From Candidatus Krumholzibacteriota bacterium (lineage in GTDB: Bacteria > Krumholzibacteriota > Krumholzibacteriia > LZORAL124-64-63), in contig JAKLEB010000002.1 of the NCBI GenBank assembly GCA_022711765.1, forward strand, positions 1,308,620-1,372,619: a DNA stretch of 64,000 bases. The letters run 5' to 3'. Positions 44,580 through 52,864 of this stretch are shown here, piece after piece (position 1 is the stretch's first letter; each line of letters starts with the position of its first letter). Position numbers and translations under genes: made by a program. The notes beneath the pieces are model-generated. The model was not told where the DNA came from, did no database searches, and was given only the letters and a program-made list of their open reading frames with translations.

Positions 44580-46124
44580 ATGGTGCACGTCATTCCGCCT
44601 TTCCGCCGCGCCGCAGCCGGCGCGTTCGCCGCGTTCGTGATCCTGACCGGCGTCGCGCCGGCGCTGGCCGACTACGCAACCCCGGGCACCGGCGTCGCCT
44701 GGACCATGGACGATCTGGTCGCCAACTCGGCGGGCGCCGTCACCGGCGCCGCCGGCTCGTACCAGGTCCACCAGACGGTCGTCGTCTCGCTGGGCGACCG
44801 GCTCACGATCGCGCCCGGCTCGACCCTGGTTTTCCAGGGCACGGCTGGAGCGATCGGTCTGACCATCAACGGCGCCCTGCGGGCGGAAGGCACCGCCCCG
44901 CAGCCCATCGTCTTCACCGGCGTCGTCGCCACCCCGGGCGCGTGGCGCGGCCTCGACTACGCCGACACGGGCGCCGGCTCCGAATTCCATCTCCGCATGT
45001 GCGACATCGCCTACGCCGTCGAGGCGATCGACGTGGTCGGCGGCGACGTCGACATCCATGCCTGCGAGGTGCGCGCGAGCTCGAGCAAAGCCCTCGACAT
45101 CTCGTCGGGCGACGGCACGATCACAAGCTGCAGCTTCCGCGACAATCGCCAGCGGACGATCACGATGACGTTGTCCTCGTCGCCGACGATCGAGGCCTGC
45201 CACCTCGAGAACAACAACCTCGACAACGCCTCGCCCTACCCCTACATCAACATCGGCCTGCAGGGCGTGAACTCGCCGACGATCCGCGGCAACACGATCA
45301 TCGGCAGCGGCCACCATCTGAGCGGCGGAATCTCGGTCTGGGCCCTGAGCAACGCCGTCATCGAGTACAACACCATCCAGGGCTGCGGCTACGGCATCCT
45401 GTGCTACTCCGCCGGAGCGAATCCGGTCATCCGGGACAATCTCATCGTCGACAACAACATCCATCCGGACACCTTGAACTGGGGCTTCGGCATCGCCTGC
45501 AACGGCGACAACGCGCCCATCGTCGCGGGCAACCGGATCCACGGACACTGGTACGGGGTGGCCGCCATCAACGGCGGCCGGCCGAACCTGGGCGACCTGA
45601 CCAACGGGCTCGACGGCGACGACGGCGGCAATCTCATCACTGGCAACGGACTGGGCGACCAGGTGTACGGGTTCTACAACAACACGCCGCTCTCGCAGAT
45701 GGCCCAGGGCAACTGGTGGGGCGCGTACAACGAGACCGTCGTCGAGGACGCCATCTGGCACCAGGTCGACGATCCGGCGCTCGGCCTGGTCGACTACGAC
45801 TATTTCCTCGAGATCGCCGGTGTCGGCGAAGAGGTTCCCACCGCCGGCGCCATCGCCGCGGTGACGGCGTTCCCCAATCCGTTCAACCCGCGCGTGGACA
45901 TCCGGCTCGAGCTGACGCGACCCGGCCGGGTGAGCGTGACCGTGGTCGACCTCGCGGGTCGCCTGCTGCGCGAGCTGGGTGCGGGCGAGCTGGGTGCGGG
46001 CGAGCACGTGTTCGCCTGGGACGGAGCCGATCGCGAGGGGCGACCGCTCGCGAGCGGCCTGTACTTCTACCGCGTGACGGCCGGCGCGGAGTCGCGGACC
46101 GGGAAGCTGGCCCTCGTCCGCTAG
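44580..46124 (+). CDS. Secreted right-handed beta-helix protein with C-terminal sorting domain
   Basis: A 514-residue exported protein with a signal peptide (about 1-31). Residues about 70-400 form parallel beta-helix repeats with the rhythm NTIIGSG, NTIQGCG, NLIVDNN, NRIHGHW, as in polysaccharide-binding or lyase proteins. The last 85 residues are the FCB C-terminal module (FPNPFNPRVDIRL, LASGLYFYR). A tandem GELGAGELGAGE lies in the module. A TATCAT box at 44523 may be part of its promoter. Catalysis not shown. Confidence 0.85.
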   Translation: MVHVIPPFRRAAAGAFAAFVILTGVAPALADYATPGTGVAWTMDDLVANSAGAVTGAAGSYQVHQTVVVSLGDRLTIAPGSTLVFQGTAGAIGLTINGALRAEGTAPQPIVFTGVVATPGAWRGLDYADTGAGSEFHLRMCDIAYAVEAIDVVGGDVDIHACEVRASSSKALDISSGDGTITSCSFRDNRQRTITMTLSSSPTIEACHLENNNLDNASPYPYINIGLQGVNSPTIRGNTIIGSGHHLSGGISVWALSNAVIEYNTIQGCGYGILCYSAGANPVIRDNLIVDNNIHPDTLNWGFGIACNGDNAPIVAGNRIHGHWYGVAAINGGRPNLGDLTNGLDGDDGGNLITGNGLGDQVYGFYNNTPLSQMAQGNWWGAYNETVVEDAIWHQVDDPALGLVDYDYFLEIAGVGEEVPTAGAIAAVTAFPNPFNPRVDIRLELTRPGRVSVTVVDLAGRLLRELGAGELGAGEHVFAWDGADREGRPLASGLYFYRVTAGAESRTGKLALVR

Positions 46125-47419
46125 TCGACGTAGCCCAGCGACTTGAGCTGCTTCTTGACCGCGGCGTCCAGCGAGGGATCGTCCGCGACCTCGGGCGGCG
46201 GCGCCGGGGCGAGGCTCGCGTAGGTGGCCAGCCGGTGCGCCTCGAGGTGCTGGACCCAGGCTGCTCCGGGCGGCGTCAGGCCATCGCGGAGGACCCGGCC
46301 AGGCATGTCCTGGCTGGCCGGCAGACCGAGCAGCGCGAGGACCGTGGGCGTGACGTTGAGGACGAAGCTGGGGGCGATCCGGGTGCCCGGCGCATAGAGC
46401 GGGCTGCGCACGATGAGCACGCCCTCGGGCCGGTGCTCGGCGACGCCCTTGTGCAGCGTACCCGTACGGTCGACGCGAGGGCCGTGGAAGCCGTGGTCGG
46501 AGACGACGACCAGGTTCCGGTCGGTTCCCACGAGCGGCAGCAGCTCGCCGATCCAGCGGTCCAGCAGCTCGACGTACCCCGGGACGACCTGGCCGTACAG
46601 GGCGCGGTCGGCGGCCGACCCGGCCGGCCCGTCGCCCGGATCGTAGTACTGCCAGTAGTGGTGGCACACGAGGTCGAGGCCGCGCAGGTACAGGGCGAAG
46701 ACGTCGTGGTGCTGGCGCGCGGCCAGCAGCTTGGCGGTGGCGAGGTAGGTGAGGTCGCCGGCGAGCGCCAGCCGCAGGCTGAGCAGGCGCGGGTTCTCGA
46801 CGTCGGCGAGCCCGGCGGGGTCGGCCTGGGGCAGGAGCGCCTGCAGCAGCTCGACGGGGACGTCCCGCCACGTGACCGTCAGCGCGGCCAGCTCGCCCGC
46901 CAGCGCCGCCGGGCGGACCAGCCCGTCGGGATTGCGGGACCCGGCCTCGGTGAACGTGACGTGGTCGGCGACCATGACGCCCTCGATCTCGCGGGCCGGA
47001 AAGGTGACCCACCAGCCGATGACGCAGCTCGACAGTCCCGCCGCGCCGGCGATGTCCCAGAACGCGGGCGCGCGCCAGTCGGCGGCCGAGCTGAGCACCT
47101 CGTAGCCGTCACCGCGGTCCTTCAGGAAACCGCCGACGCCGTGCTGGTCGGGCTCGAGGCCGGTCGCGATGGAGGCCCAGATCAGGGGCGACTTCTCGAG
47201 CGGCACGAAGCTCAGGTTGACCCCGGACGCGGATTCGTCGCGCAGCCGCGCGAACGCGGGCGCCCGCCCGGCGGCGATCACCTCGTCGAGCACCCGCCAG
47301 TCGAGGGCATCGATCCCGAGGATCACGGCGCCGCGCGAGGCAGGCGAGTGCGGCGCTTCGGGGCCGCCGCAGCCGGTGACCAGGACACAGCAGCACAGGG
47401 CGGCCAGACAGCGGATCAT
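46121..47419 (-). CDS. Alkaline-phosphatase-superfamily phosphodiesterase lipoprotein (3)
   Basis: A 432-residue lipoprotein: the signal ends in LVTGC (Cys 17). The phosphodiesterase fold carries ILGIDALDW (metal Asp), a nucleophile region SPLIWASIATG, YLRGLDLVCHHYW and VSDHGFHG. It ends in KSLGYVD. Smaller than the two paralogues upstream and on the opposite strand. It shares the palindromic CTAG stop with the beta-helix gene. Promoter at 47458-47486. Confidence 0.88.
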   Translation of the reverse strand: MIRCLAALCCCVLVTGCGGPEAPHSPASRGAVILGIDALDWRVLDEVIAAGRAPAFARLRDESASGVNLSFVPLEKSPLIWASIATGLEPDQHGVGGFLKDRGDGYEVLSSAADWRAPAFWDIAGAAGLSSCVIGWWVTFPAREIEGVMVADHVTFTEAGSRNPDGLVRPAALAGELAALTVTWRDVPVELLQALLPQADPAGLADVENPRLLSLRLALAGDLTYLATAKLLAARQHHDVFALYLRGLDLVCHHYWQYYDPGDGPAGSAADRALYGQVVPGYVELLDRWIGELLPLVGTDRNLVVVSDHGFHGPRVDRTGTLHKGVAEHRPEGVLIVRSPLYAPGTRIAPSFVLNVTPTVLALLGLPASQDMPGRVLRDGLTPPGAAWVQHLEAHRLATYASLAPAPPPEVADDPSLDAAVKKQLKSLGYVD

Positions 47420-47457
47420 CGCGGACCTCGCAGGCTCGGGGAAGGCATGGCAGTGCC

Positions 47458-47486
47458 ATGATAGGACGTTACGCGCCCGCCAACAA
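47458..47486 (-). promoter_or_regulatory. Promoter of phosphodiesterase lipoprotein gene
   Basis: On the minus strand TTGTTG (47486-47481), 17 bases, TATCAT (47463-47458), 39 bases before the start codon. Confidence 0.6.
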
Positions 47487-47505
47487 CCTGCGCATCGCGG
47501 GAGTC

Positions 47506-47534
47506 TTGCGCCGACGCGCGGGATCGGGCATCAT
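47506..47534 (+). promoter_or_regulatory. Possible promoter of purB
   Basis: TTGCGC (47506-47511), 17 bases, CATCAT (47529-47534), about 60 bases before the purB start. Confidence 0.45.
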
Positions 47535-47592
47535 GCCGCTGGCGCTCGACGCCAGACGACCCACCGGGACCCGACCGCGGAGGCCGCGACCG

Positions 47593-48897
<1,305 letters not shown>

Positions 48898-48915
48898 GCC
48901 CGGGAGGGTCCGCGC

Positions 48916-49788
48916 ATGCCCGACATGTCGCCCGAGACCAGGCGGGAACTCGTACGCGCCCAGCGCGCCGAGATCACCGAGCACCACGTCTACCGGCAGC
49001 TGGCCGGGCGGGCGTCGAACCGGCGCAACCGCGAGGTCTTCGCGCGCATCGCCGCCGACGAGAAGCGGCATTACGACCTCTGGCGGAGCTTCACGGGGCT
49101 GAACGTCCGGCCGGACTGGCTGCTCGCCGCGCTCTACGTGGCCTGCGCCCGCGTCTTCGGCCTGACGTTCGGGGTCAAGCTCATGGAGAAGGCCGAGCAG
49201 AAGGCTCAGGTCGACTACCGGCTCCTCGCCGGGCTGATCCCGCAGGCCGCGCAGGTCGCCGACGAGGAGAGCGCGCATGAGAACGAGCTTCTGGACCTGC
49301 TCGACGACCAGGTCCTCGGCAACGTGGGCTCGATCGTGCTCGGCCTGAACGACGCTCTCGTGGAGCTGACCGGGGCGCTGGCGGGCCTCACGTTCGCGTT
49401 CCAGGACACCCGGCTGGTGGCGCTGACCGGAATGATCACGGGGGTCGCCGCCTCCCTCTCGATGGCCGCGAGCGAGTTCCTCTCCCGCCGCGCCGAGGCG
49501 GCGCCGCACGCCGGCCGCTCGGCGCTCTTCACGGGGCTGGCCTATCTGGCGACGGTGGCCCTGCTGATCCTGCCGTACCTGCTGTTCGACGACTACCGCC
49601 TGTGCCTCGGACTCGCGCTCGCGACCGCCGTGATGATCATCCTGCTCTTCACGTTCTACGTCGCGGTGGCGAAGGACCTGCCGTTCCGGCGGCGTTTCCT
49701 CGAGATGGCGGGCATCAGCCTGGGCGTCGCCGCGCTGAGCTTCGCTCTCGGGATCCTGGTCAAGCGGTGGCTAGGCGTGGACGTCTGA
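48916..49788 (+). CDS. Ferritin-like/VIT1 fusion metal transporter (Er-VIT1/MbfA-like)
   Basis: A 290-residue membrane protein. Residues about 10-130 are a ferritin-like domain with ExxxH/ExxH pairs (AEITEHHVY, DEKRHYDLW, DEESAHENEL) that could bind Fe2+ or Mn2+. The C-terminal half is a VIT1/CCC1-type transporter with about five helices (LGLNDALVELTGALAG, MAASEFLSRRAE). MbfA relatives export iron and protect against peroxide. Follows purB closely, with GGAGGG upstream. Confidence 0.9.
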   Translation: MPDMSPETRRELVRAQRAEITEHHVYRQLAGRASNRRNREVFARIAADEKRHYDLWRSFTGLNVRPDWLLAALYVACARVFGLTFGVKLMEKAEQKAQVDYRLLAGLIPQAAQVADEESAHENELLDLLDDQVLGNVGSIVLGLNDALVELTGALAGLTFAFQDTRLVALTGMITGVAASLSMAASEFLSRRAEAAPHAGRSALFTGLAYLATVALLILPYLLFDDYRLCLGLALATAVMIILLFTFYVAVAKDLPFRRRFLEMAGISLGVAALSFALGILVKRWLGVDV

Positions 49789-49817
49789 CGCCGCGCCGGC
49801 GGCGGCGCACGTCGGCT

Positions 49818-49846
49818 TTGACCCAACTCGTCCGGCGCATTATCAT
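49818..49846 (+). promoter_or_regulatory. Sigma-70-type promoter of the selenium/sulfur cluster
   Basis: TTGACC (49818-49823), 17 bases, TATCAT (49841-49846), the best match to the shared promoter pattern in this window. It lies about 190 bases before yedE. Confidence 0.75.
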
Positions 49847-49853
49847 CGAGCGG

Positions 49854-50039
49854 CCATGACTCGACGCACCCGATCCTACCGCCTGCTGAGGCAGGGCCGC
49901 ACGTGACGCCGGGCCGGAGGCTCCCGGTCCGGGGAGTCAGGCCCGCCGCCCGCCCGCTAGACCCGCCCGCGCCGACCGGCGCGCGGCGACGTTCCCGTTT
50001 CCACAGCCGTTTCCAACCACCTACGGAAGGAGTGAGGGA
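49854..50039 (+). promoter_or_regulatory. Long leader of the selenium/sulfur cluster
   Basis: About 185 bases between the predicted start point and yedE. It contains a 16-codon frame (ATG 49856 to TGA 49904-49906, reading MTRRTRSYRLLRQGRT) that begins almost at the start point, and GC-rich inverted segments (about 49909-49940). It could fold as a regulatory leader; no known riboswitch class was recognised. Confidence 0.35.
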
Positions 50040-51107
50040 GTGAAGAACTTCTTCGCGACCCGCACGGGCATCGTCACGGCCGGCGTCGTGATCGGAAGCT
50101 TCGCCGCCGTGCTGCAGAAGGTCGGCAACCCGGCCAACATGGGTCTCTGCATGGCCTGTTTCGAGCGTGACACCGCGGGCGCTCTGGCCCTGCATCGCGC
50201 CGGCGCCCTGCAATACATCCGGCCGGAGATCATCGGCATCCTGCTGGGCGCTTGCGCCGTGTCGCTCAGACGCGGAGAGTTCAGAAGCCGCGGCGGCTCG
50301 TCCGCCGTCGTCCGGTTCTTCCTCGGCGCCTTCGCGATGATCGGCGCGCTCGTGTTCCTGGGCTGCCCCTGGCGCGCGTTCCTGCGCCTGGCGGGCGGCG
50401 ACCTCAACGCGATCGCCGGCATCCTCGGCCTCGCGGCCGGGGTCTTCGTGGGTGCGCAGTTCCTCAAGCGCGGGTTCAGCCTCGGCCGCTCGCGACCGGC
50501 CGAGGGCGCGGCGCCGGGCTGGGTCCTGCCGGCCGCGATGGTCGGCCTGCTCGCGCTCGCGCTGGCCGATTTCGGCCCGCTCGCGCCGGACGTGACCGAC
50601 AAGGTGGCGCCCCACGCGCCGCTGTGGATCAGCCTCGGCGCGGGCCTGGTGATCGGCGGCCTCGCGCAGCGGAGCCGCTTCTGCACCATGGGCGCCCTGC
50701 GCGACCTCTTCATCGTGCGGGACGTTCACCTGCTGCTCGGCGTCGCGGGGTTCGCGGTCGCGGCGTTCGCGCTCAATCTCGCCTTCGGCCAGTTCCACGC
50801 CGGGTTCGCCGGGCAGCCCGCGGCTCACACGCAGCAGCTCTGGAACTTCCTCGGCATGGTGCTCGCCGGCCTGTCGTTCGCGCTCGCGGGCGGCTGCCCG
50901 GGGCGGCAGCTGATCCTCGCCGGCGAGGGGGACTCCGACAGCGCGGTCTTCGTGCTCGGGATGTTCGCCGGGGCGGCCTTCGCCCACAACTTCGCGCTGG
51001 CGAGCAGCGGCAAGGGCGCCGGGCAATTCGGTCCGGCGGCGGTCGTGATCGGCCTGGTGTTCGCCCTCGTCGTGGCCGCGATCATGACGCGCCGGCGGCC
51101 GGCCTGA
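50040..51107 (+). CDS. yedE: YedE-family putative selenium transporter
   Basis: A 355-residue membrane protein of the YeeE/YedE family, with about ten helices in two halves. Conserved Cys-containing motifs: MGLCMACFERD, FLGCPWRAFLRL, RSRFCTMGALRD and AGGCPGRQLI, in which Cys residues are thought to relay thiosulfate- or selenium-type anions. The order YedE, TusA-like, cysteine desulfurase and DUF3343 matches selenium-metabolism gene sets. GTG start with GGAAGGAG upstream. Confidence 0.9.
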   Translation: MKNFFATRTGIVTAGVVIGSFAAVLQKVGNPANMGLCMACFERDTAGALALHRAGALQYIRPEIIGILLGACAVSLRRGEFRSRGGSSAVVRFFLGAFAMIGALVFLGCPWRAFLRLAGGDLNAIAGILGLAAGVFVGAQFLKRGFSLGRSRPAEGAAPGWVLPAAMVGLLALALADFGPLAPDVTDKVAPHAPLWISLGAGLVIGGLAQRSRFCTMGALRDLFIVRDVHLLLGVAGFAVAAFALNLAFGQFHAGFAGQPAAHTQQLWNFLGMVLAGLSFALAGGCPGRQLILAGEGDSDSAVFVLGMFAGAAFAHNFALASSGKGAGQFGPAAVVIGLVFALVVAAIMTRRRPA

Positions 51108-51119
51108 AAGGAGTGTTCG

Positions 51120-51329
51120 ATGAGCAAGCAAGTCGACACCCGCGGTCTGAGCTGCCCTCAGCCGGTGGTCCTCGTGTTGCGCGCGATCCAGCAGGGCGAT
51201 CAGATGTTCGAGGTGCTGCTCGACAGCGAGGTGGCGTGCGAGAACGTGCGCCGGCTGCTCGGCAGCAGGGGTTTCCGGATCGAGGAGACGCAGGCGGCTG
51301 ATGGCACCGTCTTCCAGGTCAGCCGGTAG
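51120..51329 (+). CDS. TusA/YedF-like sulfur (selenium) carrier
   Basis: A 69-residue TusA-fold protein with the signature DTRGLSCPQPVV, whose Cys carries persulfide or perselenide. It begins 12 bases after yedE, with AAAGGAG upstream. It lacks the extra C-terminal domain of full YedF. The predicted start of the desulfurase lies inside its last codons. Confidence 0.92.
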   Translation: MSKQVDTRGLSCPQPVVLVLRAIQQGDQMFEVLLDSEVACENVRRLLGSRGFRIEETQAADGTVFQVSR

Positions 51330-52524
51330 CGAGCGCGCTGGCGCGCGCCGGGAGGTGGTCTACCTGGACAATGCGGCCACGTCCTGGCCCAAACCGCCGG
51401 GAGTCGTGGCGGCCATGGTCCACTACCTCGAGGCGGTCGGGGCCAATCCCGGCCGCTCGGGCCATCATCGTTCCGCCGAGGCGGGGCGGATCGTCCTCGC
51501 CGCGCGGCGGGCGGTGGCAGCGCTCTGCGGCGTCCAGAGCCCGATGCGCGTGCTGCTGGGCCCCAACGCGACCTGGGCCCTCAACCAGGCGATCGCCGGC
51601 CTCCTGCAGGACGGCGACCACGTCGTGACGACCAGCTTCGAGCACAACTCGGTCCTGCGGCCGCTGACGGCACTCGCCGGGGCGGGAACGATCACGCTCA
51701 CGGTCGTGCCCGGCTCGGCGGACGGGCGCGTCGATCCGGACGCGGTCGCGGCCGCGATCACCGCCAGGACCGCACTGGTCGTCGTGAATCACGCGTCGAA
51801 CGTGTGTGGCGCCGTGCAGCCGGTCGCCGAGATCGGCCACCGCTGCCGCGAGCGCGCGGTGCCGCTGCTGGTGGACGCGGCACAGTCCGCGGGCGCGGTC
51901 CCACTCGATCTCACCCGCCAGGGGATCGCCCTCTGCGCCGTCGCTGGACACAAGGGCCTGCTCGGGCCCACCGGCACCGGCGCCCTGGTCCTGGCCGACG
52001 ATTTCGAACCTGACCGGCTGCGACCGCTCCTGCTGGGCGGCACGGGCAGCCGCTCGGACAGCCTCGAACAGCCGGCCGTGCTGCCGGACCGCTTCGAGAG
52101 CGGGACCCTGAACGTGGCCGGGCTCGCCGGTCTCGCGGCGAGCGTCGAGTGGCTGCTCGGCGAGGGCGGCGGGCCGGAGGCGATCGGCCGCCGCGAGGCC
52201 GGGTTGCGCGCGGAATTCGTCGCCCTGGCCGAGGCGACCGTGCCGGGCTTCCAGCTCGTGGGCCCGCGCGGCGGCGACCTCACGGGCGTCGTCAGCTTCC
52301 GGGTGGCCGGTCAGTCGGTGAGCGATCTCGCGCAGCGGCTCGACGACGAGCACGGCGTGCTCGGCCGGTCGGGGCTGCACTGCGCGCCGGCGGCGCACCG
52401 GGCGCTGGGGACCTTCCCCGCAGGCACGCTTCGCTTCGCGTTCGGCGCCTTCAATACCGGGGAGCAGGTCGAGGCGGCGGTGGCCGCGCTCGCCGCGATC
52501 GGCGAACGGAGACCCTCGCCATGA
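51301..52524 (+). CDS. Cysteine desulfurase / selenocysteine lyase family protein
   Basis: A 407-residue class V PLP enzyme (SufS/CsdB group). YLDNAATSWPKP, the PLP Lys in AGHKGLLGPTG and the reactive Cys in GLHCAPAAH are present. It releases sulfur from cysteine or selenium from selenocysteine and would load the TusA-like carrier. The ATG at 51301 overlaps the carrier gene by 29 bases; a GTG at 51355 would begin at the conserved YLDNAA and is a real alternative. Overlaps the DUF3343 gene by ATGA. Confidence 0.93.
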   Translation: MAPSSRSAGSERAGARREVVYLDNAATSWPKPPGVVAAMVHYLEAVGANPGRSGHHRSAEAGRIVLAARRAVAALCGVQSPMRVLLGPNATWALNQAIAGLLQDGDHVVTTSFEHNSVLRPLTALAGAGTITLTVVPGSADGRVDPDAVAAAITARTALVVVNHASNVCGAVQPVAEIGHRCRERAVPLLVDAAQSAGAVPLDLTRQGIALCAVAGHKGLLGPTGTGALVLADDFEPDRLRPLLLGGTGSRSDSLEQPAVLPDRFESGTLNVAGLAGLAASVEWLLGEGGGPEAIGRREAGLRAEFVALAEATVPGFQLVGPRGGDLTGVVSFRVAGQSVSDLAQRLDDEHGVLGRSGLHCAPAAHRALGTFPAGTLRFAFGAFNTGEQVEAAVAALAAIGERRPSP

Positions 52525-52757
52525 CCACCCTGCACGTACTCTTCTTCTCGACCCATCACGCGCTATGGGCGGAGGAGGTCCTGCGGACGGCGGGGATGAC
52601 GGCCAGGGTCGTGGCCGTACCGCGGCGATACAGCAGCGACTGCGGCTACTGCGTGCGGGTGGTGGAGGCGCCCGAGCCGGCGATCGCGGCGGCGCTCGCC
52701 GCGGCCGGCGTCGAGTACGACAGGATCGTGCGCGACACGGACGGTGTCTCAAGCTAG
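52521..52757 (+). CDS. DUF3343 putative Se/S carrier-like protein
   Basis: A 78-residue soluble protein of the DUF3343 group, often placed next to YedE and TusA-like genes. It has the conserved SSDCGYC with two Cys near residues 41-44. It may carry selenium or sulfur between the desulfurase and its acceptor. Last gene of the cluster. Confidence 0.85.
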   Translation: MTTLHVLFFSTHHALWAEEVLRTAGMTARVVAVPRRYSSDCGYCVRVVEAPEPAIAAALAAAGVEYDRIVRDTDGVSS

Positions 52758-52864
52758 TTCGTTTCCCGCTGTTGGTTTCCCGGACCAGGCGTTACATTGT
52801 TGCCTTCTCGGCACCCCGATCGTCCAAACCAGATCCAGTGTCGGCACGAGGCCGGGGGTCACGC

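Noticed and set aside
52772..52798. Promoter before purLQ (TTGGTT with TACATT)
   Set aside because: The spacer is only 15 bases and the match is poor, so it is mentioned only in the purL entry.
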